64,000 nt of DNA from Panulirus ornatus (taxonomy: Eukaryota > Arthropoda > Malacostraca > Decapoda > Palinuridae), in contig NC_092234.1 in assembly GCF_036320965.1 (NCBI RefSeq), positions 36,431,703-36,495,702 of the forward strand, written 5' to 3'. The translations under genes and the position numbers were made by a program. This document shows, piece after piece, positions 11,254 through 21,344 of this stretch (within the stretch, counting starts at the first letter, position 1; every line of letters starts with the position of its first letter). Below the pieces are notes generated by a model. That model was given only the letters and a program-made list of their open reading frames with translations, had not been told where the DNA came from and searched no databases.

Positions 11254-11490
11254 ATATATCTTTCTTCTTTCTTTCAAACTATTCGCCATTTCCTGCGTTA
11301 GCAAGGTAGCGTTAAGAACAGAGGACTGGACCTCTGAGGGAATATCCTCACTTGGCCCCTTCTCTGTTCCTTCTTTTGGAAAATTAAAAACGAGAGGGAG
11401 GATTTCCAGCCCCCCGCTCCCTCCGCTTTTAGTCGCCTTCGACGACACGCAGGGAATACGTGAGAACTATTTTCTCCCCTATAGCAAGGG

Positions 11491-11492
<2 letters not shown>
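11254..11492 (-). mobile_element. S3: short LINE-ends element, reverse orientation
   Basis: Full-length minus-strand copy of the S family. The 3' hairpin region is at about 11285-11316, the body at 11317-11395, and the LINE-like leader at 11396-11492 (GTCGCCTTCGACGACACGCA, complement of the leader block). It sits directly against the truncated leader of L2 and, on its 5' side, a (TA)n tract. The tail near 11254-11275 is short and only partly TA-rich. Confidence 0.85.

Positions 11493-11571
<79 letters not shown>
11493..11571. repeat. (TA)n microsatellite
   Basis: About 79 bp of TA between the 5' end of S3 and the 3' end of L3, both on the minus strand. Confidence 0.97.
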
Positions 11572-11575
<4 letters not shown>

Positions 11576-14420
11576 TATTTATTTATTAATTTTGCTTTGT
11601 CGCTGTCTCCCGCGTTAGCGAGGTAGCGCAAGCAAACAGACGAAAGAATGGCTCAACCAACCCACATACACATGTACATACATACACGTCCACACACGCA
11701 AATATACATACCTAAACATCTCAATGCACACATATATATACACACACAGACATATACATATATACACATGTACATCATTCATACTGTCTGCCTTTATTTA
11801 TTCCCATCGCCACCCCGCCACACATGGAATAACAACCCCCTCCCCCCTCATGTGTGCGAGGTAGCGCTAGGAAAAGACAACCAAGACCCCATTCGTTCAC
11901 ACTCAGTCTCTAGCTGTCATGTAATAATGCACCAAAACCACCGCTCCCTTTCCACATCCAGGCCCCATAGAACCTTCCATGGTTTACCCCAGACGCTTCA
12001 CATGCCCTGGTTCAATCCATTGACAGCACGTCGACCCCGGTATACCACATCGTTCCAATTCACTCTATTCCTTGCACGCCTTTCACACTCCTGCATGTTC
12101 AGGCCCCGATCACTCAAAATCTTTTCCACTCAATCTTTCCACCTCCAATTTGGTCTCCCACTTCTCTTCGTTCCCTCCACCTCTGACACATATATCCTCT
12201 TGGTCAATCTTTCCTCACTCATTCTCTCCATGTGCCCAAACCATTTCAAAACACCCTCTTCTGCTCTCTCAACCACACTTTTTTTTTTTTCCACACATCT
12301 CTCTTACCCTTACATTACTTATTCGATCAAACCACCTCAAACCACATATTGTCCTCAAACATCTCATTTCCAGCACATCCACCCTCCTGCGCACAACTCT
12401 ATCCATAGCCCACGCCTCGCAACCATACAACATTGTTGGAACCACTATTCCTTCAAACATACTCATTTTTGCTTTCCGAGATAATGTTCTCGACTTCCAA
12501 ACATTCTTCAAGGCTCCCAGAATTTTCGCCCCCTCCCCCACCCTATGATTCACTTCCGCTTCCATGGTTCCATCCGCTGCCAAATCCACTCCCAGATATT
12601 TAAAACACTTTACTCCCTCCAGTTTTTCTCCATTAAAAGTTACCTCCCAATTGACTTGGCCCTCAACCCTACTGCACCTAATAACCTTGCTCTTATTCAC
12701 ATTTACTCTTAACTTTCTTCTTTCACACACTTTACCAAACTCAGTCACCAGCTTCTGCAGTTTCTCACACGAATCAGCCACCAGCGCTGTATCATCAGCG
12801 AACAACAACTGACTCACTTCCCAAGCTCTTTTATCCACAACAGACTGCATACTTGCCCCTCTTTCCAAAACTCTTGCATTCACCTCCCTAACAACCCCAT
12901 CCATAAACAAATTAAACAACCATGGAGACATCACACACCCCTGCCGCAAACCTATATTCATTGAAAACCAATCACTTTCCTCTCCTCCTACACGTACACA
13001 TGCCTCACATCCTCGATAAAAACTTTTCACTGCTTCTAACAACTTGCCTCCCACACCATATATTCTTAATACCTTCCACAAAGCATATCTATCAACTCTA
13101 TCATATGCCTTCTCCAGATCAATAAATGCTACATACAAATCCCATTGCTTTTCTAAGTATTTCTCACATACATTCTTCAAAGCAACACTTGATCCACACA
13201 TCCTCTACTACTTCTGAAACCACACTGCTCTTCCGCAATCTGATGCCTTCACCCTCTCAAATAATAACCTCCCATATAATTTACCAGGAATACTCAACAA
13301 ACTTATACCTCTGTAATTTGAGCACTCACTTTTATCCTCTTTGCTTTTGTACAATGGCACTATGCAAGCATTCCGCCAATCCTCAGGCACCTCACCATGA
13401 GTCATACATACATTAAATAACCTTACCAACCAGTCAATAATACAGTCACCCCCCTTTTTTTTTTTTTATAAATTCCACTGCAATACCATCCAAACCCGCT
13501 GCCTTGCCGGCTTTCATCTTCCGCAAAGCTTTTACTACCTCTTCTCTGTTTACTACATCATTTTCCCTAACCCTCTCACTTTGCACACCACCTCGACCAA
13601 AACACCCTATATCTGCCACTCTATCATCAAACACATTCAACAAACCTTCAAAATACTCACTCAATCTCCTCACATCACCACTACTTGTTATCACCTCCCC
13701 ATCAGCCTCCTTCACTGAAGTTCCCATTTGTTCCCTTGTCTTACGCACAATATTTACCTCCTTCCAAAACATCTTTTTACTCTCCCTGAAATTTAATGAT
13801 ACTCTCTCACCCCAACTCTCATTTGCCGTCTTTTTCACCTCTTACACCTTTCTCTTGACCTCCTGTCTCTTTCTTTTATATATCTCCCACTCATTTGCAT
13901 TTTTTCCATGCAAAAATCGTCCAAATGCCTCTCTCTTCTCTTTCACCAATAATCTTACTTCTTCATCCCACCACTCACTACCCTTTCTAATCAACCCACC
14001 TCCCACGCTTCTCATGCCACAAGCATCTTTTGCGCAAGCCATCACTGCTTCCCTAAATACATCCCATTCCTCCCCCACTCCCCTTACGTCCTTTGTTCTC
14101 ACCATTTTCCATTCTGTACTCAGTCTCTCCTGGTACTTCCTCACACAAGTCTCCTTCCCAAGCTCACTTACTCTCACCACTCTCTTCACCTCAACATTCT
14201 CTCTTCTTTTCTGAAAACCTCTACAAATCTTTACCTTCGCCTCCACAAGATAATGATCAGACATCCCTCCAGTTGCACCTCTCAGCACATTAACATCCAA
14301 AAGTCTCTCTTTCGCGAGCCTATCAATTAACACGTAATCCAAAAACGCTCTATGGCCGTCTCTCCTACTTACTTACGTATACTTATTGGAAAGGATCACA
14401 ATTTTGCGCGTGATCAAGAT

Positions 14421-14506
14421 ATTCCTATGAGTCCACGGGGAATATGAAACACGATAAGTTCCCAAGTGCACTTTCGTGTAATAATCACATCATCAGGGGA
14501 GACACA
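14421..14506 (-). ncRNA. Candidate hammerhead ribozyme motif in PLE left arm
   Basis: On the minus strand the order is CTGATGA (14490-14496), a short GTG/CAC stem II with an AU-rich loop, then GAAA (14471-14474). Stem III pairs AGUGCAC with GUGGACU (one G-G mismatch) and is extended by GGGAA with UUCCC. The strand ends at ACUC, placing a C at the expected cleavage position (complement of 14430) before AUAGG. Hammerhead motifs are known in Penelope-like elements. Stem I pairing is weak in the monomer and stem II has one bulged U, so activity is not established. Confidence 0.55.
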
Positions 14507-14654
14507 AGAGAGAAATATAAGTCAGTTGATATACATCGAAGAGACGAAGCTAGGACGCCATATGGTAAACATGTGATTGTCCCATGTCGGACAATTACAT
14601 GTTTACCAAATGGCGTCCTAACTTCGTCTCTTCGATGTATATCAACTGACTTAT

Positions 14655-14747
14655 ATTTCTTTCTTGTGTCTCCCCTGATGATGTGATTATTACACCAAAG
14701 TGCACTTGGGAACTTATCCTGTTTCACTTTCCCCATGGACTCATAGG
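14655..14747 (+). ncRNA. Hammerhead-like motif with broken core, PLE right arm
   Basis: This is the same motif as in the left arm, on the plus strand: CTGATGA at 14675-14681, stem II, then CAAA at 14696-14699 where GAAA is expected. The first G of that core block is essential in hammerheads, so this copy should be inactive. Stem III partners GTGCAC (14700-14705) and ATGGACT (14735-14741) are still visible. Confidence 0.5.
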
Positions 14748-15438
14748 ACGTATACTTATGCATATCTCTCTTTTTAAACCATATATTCCTAATCACCAGT
14801 CCTTTTTCAGCATATAAATCTACAAGCTCTTCACCAATTCCATTTACAACACTGAACACCCCATGTACACCAATCATTCCCTCAACTGCCACATTACTCA
14901 CCTTTGCATTCAAATCACCCATCACTATAACCCGGTCTCATGCATCAAAACTACTAACACACTCAGCTGCTCCCAAAACACTTGCCTCTCATGATCTTTC
15001 TTCTCATGCCCAGACGCATATGCACCACTAATCACCCATCTCTCTCCATCCACTTTCAATTTTACCCATATCAATCTAGAGTTTACTTTCTTCCACTCTA
15101 TCACATACTCCCACCACTCCTGTTTCAGGAGTAGTGCTACTCCTTCCCTTGCTCTTGTCCTCTCACTAACCCCTGACTTTATTCCCAAGACATTCCCAAA
15201 CCACTCTTCCCCTTTACCCTTGAGCTTCGTTTCACTCAAGAGCCAAAACATCCAGGTACCTTTCCTCAAACATACTACCTATCTCTCCTTTTTCTCATCT
15301 TGGTTACATCCACACATTTTTAGACACCCCAATCTGAGCTTTCGAGGAGGATGAGCACTCCCCGCGTGACTCCTTCTTCTGTTTCCCCTTTTAGAAAGTT
15401 AAAATACAAGGAGGGGAGGGTTTCCAGCCCCCTGCTCA

Positions 15439-15652
15439 CGTCCCCACTTAGAGGGCAGAGATACCGTGGCAAAATTCCCGGGGCGGTGCGAAATACAATA
15501 TGAAAAAAAAATATATATAGTAAAGCAACTGATCAAATAACAGTAATATAGATAACAAACATAGATTTTATAGAGATTAAAATTTTATGTCTAGTTGGTG
15601 TGTCATGTACACCTGCCCTCTCTCCCGGGCTTTTGTCAGCTGTTTGCAGACT

Positions 15653-15655
<3 letters not shown>
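15439..15655. other. Unassigned sequence between L3 and L4
   Basis: AT-rich sequence with no match to the other elements in this window and no open frame of note. Confidence 0.5.

Positions 15656-15726
<71 letters not shown>
15656..15726. repeat. (TA)n microsatellite
   Basis: TA run directly 5' of the truncated LINE copy L4. Confidence 0.97.
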
Positions 15727-15729
<3 letters not shown>

Positions 15730-16158
15730 TGGTTGAGAAAGGTTTATTGTTGAGAGGATGTATTGAAATGGTTTGGTCACGTGGAGAGAATGAGTGAGGA
15801 AAGATTGACAAAGAGGATGTATGTGTCAAAGGTGGAGGGAACGAGAAGTGGGAGACTAAATTAGAGGTGGAAAGATGGAGTGAAAAAGATTTTGAGTGAT
15901 CGGTGCCTGAACATGCAGGAGGGGGGGGTGTCATTTCATGTGTGGCGGGGTGGCGGCGAGAATGGATGAAGGCAGCATGTATATATGTCTGTGTATATAT
16001 ATGTATGTATACGTTGAAATGTATAGGTATGTATATGTGAGTGTGCATGGGCGTTTATGTATATACATGTGTATATGGGTGGGTTAGTCCATTCTTTCGT
16101 CTGTTTTCTTGCGTTACCTCGCTAACGCGGGAGTCTGCGACAAAGTACAATGAATATA

Positions 16159-16162
<4 letters not shown>
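15727..16162 (+). mobile_element. L4: 3' fragment of the LINE family
   Basis: Starts within the C-terminal codons (KSVVE..., FGHVERMSEERL) and reaches the 3'UTR and hairpin (about 16111-16140). Relative to L1 it has lost the segment between the MQEGERR codons and the TGTCATTTCATGTGTGGCGG block of the 3'UTR. It is flanked on both sides by TA tracts. No coding capacity. Confidence 0.88.

Positions 16163-16231
<69 letters not shown>
16163..16231. repeat. (TA)n microsatellite
   Basis: TA run forming the tail of L4 and the left flank of L5. Confidence 0.97.
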
Positions 16232-16233
<2 letters not shown>

Positions 16234-19090
16234 AATTATTCCCTCAACTGCCACATTACTCACCTTTGCATTCAAATCACCCATCACTATAACCCGGTCT
16301 CGTGCATCAAAACCACTAACACACTCATTCAGCTGCTCCCAAAACACTTGCCTCTCATGATCTTTCTTCTCATGCCCAGGTGCATATGCACCAATAATCA
16401 CCCATCTCTCTCCATCAACTTTCAGTTTTACCCATATACATTGGGTGTTCAGTGTTGTAAATGGAAATGGTTAAGAGCTTGTAGATTTATGTGCTGAAAA
16501 AGGACTGGTGATTGGGAATACCTGGTTTAAAAAGCGAGATATACATAAGTATACTTATGTAAGTAGGAGAGATGGCCAGAGAGCGTTATTGGATTACGTG
16601 TTAATTGACAGGCGCGCGAAAGAGAGACTTTTGGATGTTAATGTGCTGAGAGGTGCAACTGGAGGGATGTCTGATCATTATCTTGTGGAGGCTAAGGTGA
16701 AGATTTGTATGGGTTTTCAGAAAAGAAGAGTGAATGTTGGGGTGAAGAGGGTGGTGAGAGTAAGTGAGCTTGGAAAGGAGACTTGTGTGAGGAAGTACCA
16801 AGAGAGACTGAGTACAGAATGGAAAAAGGTGAGAACAATGGAAGTAAAGGGAGTGGGGAAGGAATGGGATGTATTTAGGGAATCAGTGATGGATTGCGCA
16901 AAAGATGCTTGTGGCATGAGAAGAGTGGGAGGTGGGTTGATTAGAAAGGGTAGTGAGTGGTGGGATGAAGAAGTAAGTTTATTAGTGAAAGAGAAGAGAG
17001 AGGCATTTGGACGATTTTTGCTGGGAAAAAATGAAATTGAGTGGGAGATGTATAAAAGAAAGAGACAGGAGGTCAAGAGAAAGGTGCAAGAGGTGAAAAA
17101 GAGGGCAAATGAGAGTTGGGGTGAGAGAGTATCATAAAATTTTAGGGAGAATAAAAAGATGTTCTGGAAGGAGGTAAATAAAGTGCGTAAGACAAGGGAA
17201 CAAATGGGAACTTCAGTGAAGGGCGCAAATGGGGAGGTGATAAGTAGTGGTGATGTGAGAAGGAGATGGAGTGAGTATTTTGAAGGTTCGTTGAATGTGT
17301 TTGATGACAGAGTGGCAGATATAAGGTGTTTTGGTCGAGGTGGTGTGCAAAGTGAGAGGGTTAGGGAAAATGATTTGGTAAACAGAGAAGAGGTAGTAAA
17401 AGCTTTGCGGAAGATGAAAGCCGGCAAGGCAGCAGGTTTGGATGGTATTGCAGTGGAATTTATAAAAAAAAAGGGGGTGACTGTATTATTGACTGGTTGG
17501 TATGGTTATTTAATGTATGTATGACTCATGGTGAGGTGCCTGAGAATTGGCGGAATGCGTGCATAGTGCCATTGTACAAAGGCAAAGGGGATAAGAGTGA
17601 GTGCTCAAATTTCAGAGGTATAAGTTTGTTGAGTATTCCTGGTAAATTATATGGGAGGGTATTGATTGAGAGGGTGAAGGCATGTACAGAGCATCAGATT
17701 GGGGAAGAGCAGTGTGGTTTCAGAAGTGGTAGAGGATGTGTGGATCAGGTGTTTGCTTTGAAGAATGTATGTGAGAAATACTTAGAAAAGCGAATGGATT
17801 TGTATGTAGCATTTACGGACCTGGAGAAGGAATATGATAGAGTTGATAGAGATGCTCTGTGGAAGGTATTAAGAATATATGGTGTGGGAGGCAAGTTGTT
17901 AGAAGCAGTGAAAAGTTTTTATCGAGGATGTAAGGCATGTGTACGTGTAGGAAGAGAGGAAAGTGACTGGTTCTCAGTGAATGTAGGTTTGCGGCAGGGG
18001 TGTGTGATGTCTCCATGGTTGTTTAATTTGTTTATGGATGGGGTTGTTAGGGAGGTGAATGCAAGAGTTTTGGAAAGAGGGGCAAGTATGAAGTCTGTTG
18101 TGGATGAGAGAGCTTGGGAAGTAAGTCAGTTGTTGTTCGCTGATGATACAGCGCTGGTGGCTGATTCATGTGAGAAACTGCAGAAGCTGGTGACTGAGTT
18201 TGGTAAAGTGTGTGAAAGAAGAAAGTTAAGAGTAAATGTGAATAAGAGCAAGGTTATTAGGTACAGTAGGGTTGAGGGTCAAGTCAATTGGGAGGTAAGT
18301 TTGAATGGAGCAAAACTGGAGGAAGTAAAGTGTTTTAGATATCTGGGAGTGGATCTGGCAGCGGATGGAACCATGGAAGCGAAGTGGATCATAGGGTGGG
18401 GGAGGGGGCGAAAATCCTGGGAGCCTTGAAGAATGTGTGGAAGTCGAGAACATTATCTCGGAAAGCAAAAATGGGTATGTTTGAAGGAATAGTGGTTCCA
18501 ACAATGTTGTATGGTTGCGAGGCGTGGGCTATGGATAGAGTTGTGCGCAGGAGGGTGGATGTGCTGGAAATGAGATGTTTGAGGACAATGTGTGGTGTGA
18601 GGTGGTTTGATCGAGTAAGTAACGTAAGGGTAAGAGAGATGTGTGGAAATAAAAAGAGCGTGGTTGAGAGAGCAGAAGAGGGTGTTTTGAAATGGTTTGG
18701 GCACATGGAGAGAATGAGTGAGGAAAGATTGACCAAGAGGATATATGTGTCGGAGGTGGAGGGAAGGAGGAGAAGTGGGAGACCAAATTGGAGGTGGAAA
18801 GATGGAGTGAAAAAGATTTTGTGTGATCGGGGCCTGAACATGCAGGAGGGTGAAAGGAGGGCAAGGAATAGAGTGAATTGGATCGATGTGGTATACCGGG
18901 GTTGACGTGCTGTCAGTGGATTGAATCAGGGCATGTGAAGCGTCTGGGGTAAACCATGGAAAGCTGTGTAGGTATGTATATTTGCGTGTGTGGACGTGTA
19001 TGTATATACATGTGTATGGGGGTGGGTTGGGCCATTTCCTTCGTCTGTTTCCTTGCGCTATCTCGCAAACGCGGGAGACAGCGACAAAGC

Positions 19091-19117
<27 letters not shown>
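16231..19117 (+). mobile_element. L5: LINE copy with 5' inversion (twin-priming structure)
   Basis: The first 207 bp (16231-16437) are endonuclease codons IWVK...VEGIIGI in reverse orientation. From 16438 the copy continues on the plus strand with the very next codons (HGVFSVVNGNG). The inverted piece is arranged with its 5'-most end at the junction and its 3'-most end outside. A TATA microhomology lies at the junction. The 3'UTR is the short subtype (as in L12), with the hairpin variant CTCGCAAACGCGGG (19062-19075), an A tract (19091-19117) and a TA tail (19118-19183). Confidence 0.9.
16441..18904 (+). pseudogene. Broken ORF of LINE L5
   Basis: Very close to L12 but interrupted. A stop lies in GERVS at 17135-17137 (TTA to TAA). 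There is a frameshift in an A run near 17468, where FIKK is followed by an extra base. A one-base loss near 18381 (EAEV to EAKW) opens a new frame. The 310-codon frame 17497-18429 holds GFRSGRGCVDQ, the GLRQGC motif and FADD (about 18138-18149). The 173-codon frame 18384-18905 holds the conserved C-terminus (LYGCEAWA, FGHMERMSEE, GRPNWRWKDGVKK). Lesions are few, so this is a young copy. Confidence 0.92.

Positions 19118-19183
<66 letters not shown>
19091..19183. repeat. A tract plus (TA)n, 3' tail of L5
   Basis: 27 A residues followed by about 66 bp of TA. The A tract is absent from L1 and L3, so tail composition differs between copies. Confidence 0.95.
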
Positions 19184-19188
<5 letters not shown>

Positions 19189-19189
19189 T

Positions 19190-20520
19190 TCATACATGTT
19201 CGCGACGTGTAATACACTGTACTTACAGCCCCCTAACCACAATAGGTCCCACAGTCCTTTCCATGGTCTCCCAACCGCTTCATTTTCTCTGGTTCTGCTC
19301 GTTGTGAACAAACACGTCGTCCCCTGTATATAACATCGCTCTAATTCGCTCTATCCCTTCCACGTCTCGCACCCTCCAGCAAGTTCAGGCCCCGAGACTT
19401 CAACACACCTTTCATTCCATCCTCCCCAATCCCTCTTGGTTTCCTCCCTTCTCCTTGATCTCACCACTTCTGACATGAATGCCCTCTTAATCAACCTTTC
19501 TTCACTCATCCTTTCCATATGTTCACACCGTGTCAGCACACTCTTTCTAGCTCTCTTATAATATACTCATGACCACAGCCTCGTTCTTACCCTAGTACTT
19601 CTCAATCGATCAACCCTCCTTACACCACATACCATCCTCACACATTTCCAGCACATTCATCCCAACCTTTACATTTTTGTCTTAGACCAGCGCCTGGCAT
19701 CAGTAGAGCAACGATGGGACTACTGCACCATCACACATACTCATCTTTGCCGTTGAAGGCAAATGATCTCTCTTGCCACACAGTCCTCAGTGCACTCATG
19801 ACCTTTGCCCCCTCACCCACCCTATAGGTCACTTCAACTCCCATGGTTTCATTCGCTGCCAAATCCATTCCCAGGTACCTTGAACATTCCACTTCCTACA
19901 ACTTTTCTCAATTCAGACTCACACTTCAAGTAAGTATTTCTTTCCACTGCTACAGTTAATGACCTTGCTTTTATTCGCATTTACACTGAACTTTCTCCTT
20001 TCATACCTTATCCCAAACTCATACCAGCCAGTGCAATTCCTCACTCAAATCTGCCACCAGGACCATGTCAACAGCAAAGAACAATTGACCCACCTCCCAA
20101 CGCCCTCCTCCCCCAACTGACTGCATACCTGCTCCTCTCTTGAAAACTTTGGATTAACCTCGCTCACCATCCCTTCCATAAACAGATCAAACAGCCATGG
20201 CGACATTACACATAACTGCCGCAGAACCACTTTCAACTGGAACCACTCACCCTCCTCTCTATCTACACGAGCACACCCTTTACTCTCTTGATCAAAACTC
20301 CTCACTACTTCTAATAGCTTTCCTTACACACCACAGGGCAGCTCTATCAACCCCGTCATCCGCTTTTTATTTTACTTTCATAAACGCCACATACAAATCC
20401 CTGTGTTTCACTATTTCTCATAAACATTATTCAAAGCAAACACATTACTTCTACCACTGTTATAAGGTACAGATATCAAGTGTAAGGATATTCGCTGCCT
20501 TTCCTTAGCCTACAGGAAAG
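19190..20520 (-). mobile_element. L6: old, diverged LINE copy
   Basis: Minus-strand copy recognised by order of motifs rather than close identity: GHMERMSEERLIKRAFMSE (19351-19539 frame), a VPS...YGCEAW-like region near 19700-19750, NGTMG and YLG-like codons near 19830-19890, and RT codons near 20040-20305 (GLRQLCVMSPWLFDLFMEG). It ends near 20500 with LINE-like codons for the region before the VDQ motif. Many stops and indels. It differs from all other copies here and is an older subfamily. Confidence 0.8.
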
Positions 20521-20844
20521 TAAGTGATCACAATATGCTCGGCAGTCCATTGGCCGAGCTGGTTCATCAATGTTCTCATTAAGGGACTTCATTTAAACCA
20601 TGGCTCATGTTTACATGAGAAAGACAGACAACAGGAGGCCTGACTGGCCCACGAATGGGTTGGTGGATGCAGTAGTTTGACGTTGACGGCATGAATGACC
20701 CTGGTAGGTCAATATTGCCCAAAGCTCAGACAACCTACCAACCAGAGAAGACAGGTCATTAAAAGACTCACCGGGAACACAAAAATGAAAAAAAAAAAAT
20801 GCTTAACGACAAAATGTAATTCCGCTCAGCAGTCTTTACAGCTA

Positions 20845-21254
20845 TCACCACTGAGTCCCCGCTGTTGCATATACGCCATTACCCCATGCTGACAGTCCCC
20901 GCTGTTGCATATAAGCCATTACCCCATGCTGACAGTCCCCGCTGTTGCATATACGCCATTACCCCATGCTGACAGTCCCCGCTGTTGCATATATGCCATT
21001 ACCCCATGCTGACAGTCCCCGCTGTTGCATATACGCCATTACCCCATGCTGACAGTCCCCGCTGTTGCATATAAGCCATTACCCCATGCTGACAGTCCCC
21101 GCTGTTGCATATAAGCTATTACCCCATGCTGACAGTCCCCGCTGTTGCATATAAGCCATTACCCCATGCTGACAGTCCCCGCTCTTGCATATAAGCCATT
21201 ACCCCATGCTGACAGTCCTCGCTGTTGCATAGAAGCCATTACCCCATGCTGACA
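20845..21254. repeat. 40-bp minisatellite inside the CR1-like 3'UTR
   Basis: About 10 copies of a 40-bp unit containing CCCCGCTGTTGCATATAAGC. The complement of the unit resembles a single-copy 3'UTR segment of copy B at about 55765-55792 (CCAATATGCAGCAGCGAGGG), and the flanking 3'UTR is collinear on both sides. The array therefore appears to have grown from the element's own 3'UTR. Confidence 0.93.
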
Positions 21255-21325
21255 CAAACGCTCAGCTGCTCTTAAAACACTTGCCTCTCATGATCTCATG
21301 ACCAGGTGCATAAACGCCAATACGT
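21255..21325 (-). mobile_element. L7: 70-bp fragment of the LINE endonuclease region
   Basis: Minus-strand match to the LINE codons around YAPGHE and the following HERQVFWEQLSECV region, with a small deletion. It sits between the minisatellite and the CR1-like C-terminus. Too short to date. Confidence 0.75.
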
Positions 21326-21344
21326 CAGTCATGTCTTATGACTG

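Larger units (their letters stand above)
14386..14747. mobile_element. Palindromic PLE derivative: two inverted PLE ends with target-site duplication
   Basis: The left arm (14386-14587) is a PLE 3' end on the minus strand, including the terminal GATCAC/GTGATC inverted motif at 14386-14412. The right arm (14588-14747) is the same ~160-bp segment on the plus strand, stopping at CTCATAGGA. The arms match closely over the whole shared length. L3 is interrupted at ACGTATACTTAT, found at 14375-14386 and again at 14748-14759, a target-site duplication of 11-12 bp. There is no reading frame, so this is a non-autonomous PLE product or a terminal pair whose interior was lost. Confidence 0.88.
12010..15385 (-). 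pseudogene. Broken ORF of LINE L3
   Basis: The longest open piece (12269-13201, 310 codons) covers most of the RT, from FALKNVCEKYLEK through FIDLEKAYDRVDR, the GLRQGC motif and LLFADDTALVADS to YLGVDL and LYGCEAWA. Upstream pieces are at 13208-13429 (NYRGISLLSIPGKLYGR), 13446-13838 (LRKMKAGKAAGLDGIAVEF) and 13842-14342 (DYVLIDR, SDHYLVEAKV). The endonuclease N-terminus is at 14748-15300 (LSETKLKGKGEEWFGN, VKLKVDGERW, GDLNAKV). Frameshifts lie near 12270-12290 (T run), 13205 and 13450 (poly-T/A tract). The PLE insertion splits the KYTYV codons. Confidence 0.9.
11571..15438 (-). mobile_element. L3: LINE copy with 5' leader, carrying a nested PLE derivative
   Basis: Minus-strand copy with the long-type 3'UTR (11571-12010; hairpin at 11600-11629), coding remains (about 12011-15380) and part of the 5' leader (to about 15438, ending in the complement of the GGGGGCTGGAAACCC region). 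A 362-bp PLE derivative is inserted at 14386-14747. Apart from that insertion the copy is collinear with L12 and is one of the better-preserved copies. Confidence 0.92.

Noticed and set aside
13504..14214. 236-codon frame on the strand opposite to LINE L3 (and 16717-17427 opposite to L5)
   Set aside because: Shadow of the LINE coding strand. The same antisense frame appears in several copies because the copies are similar.
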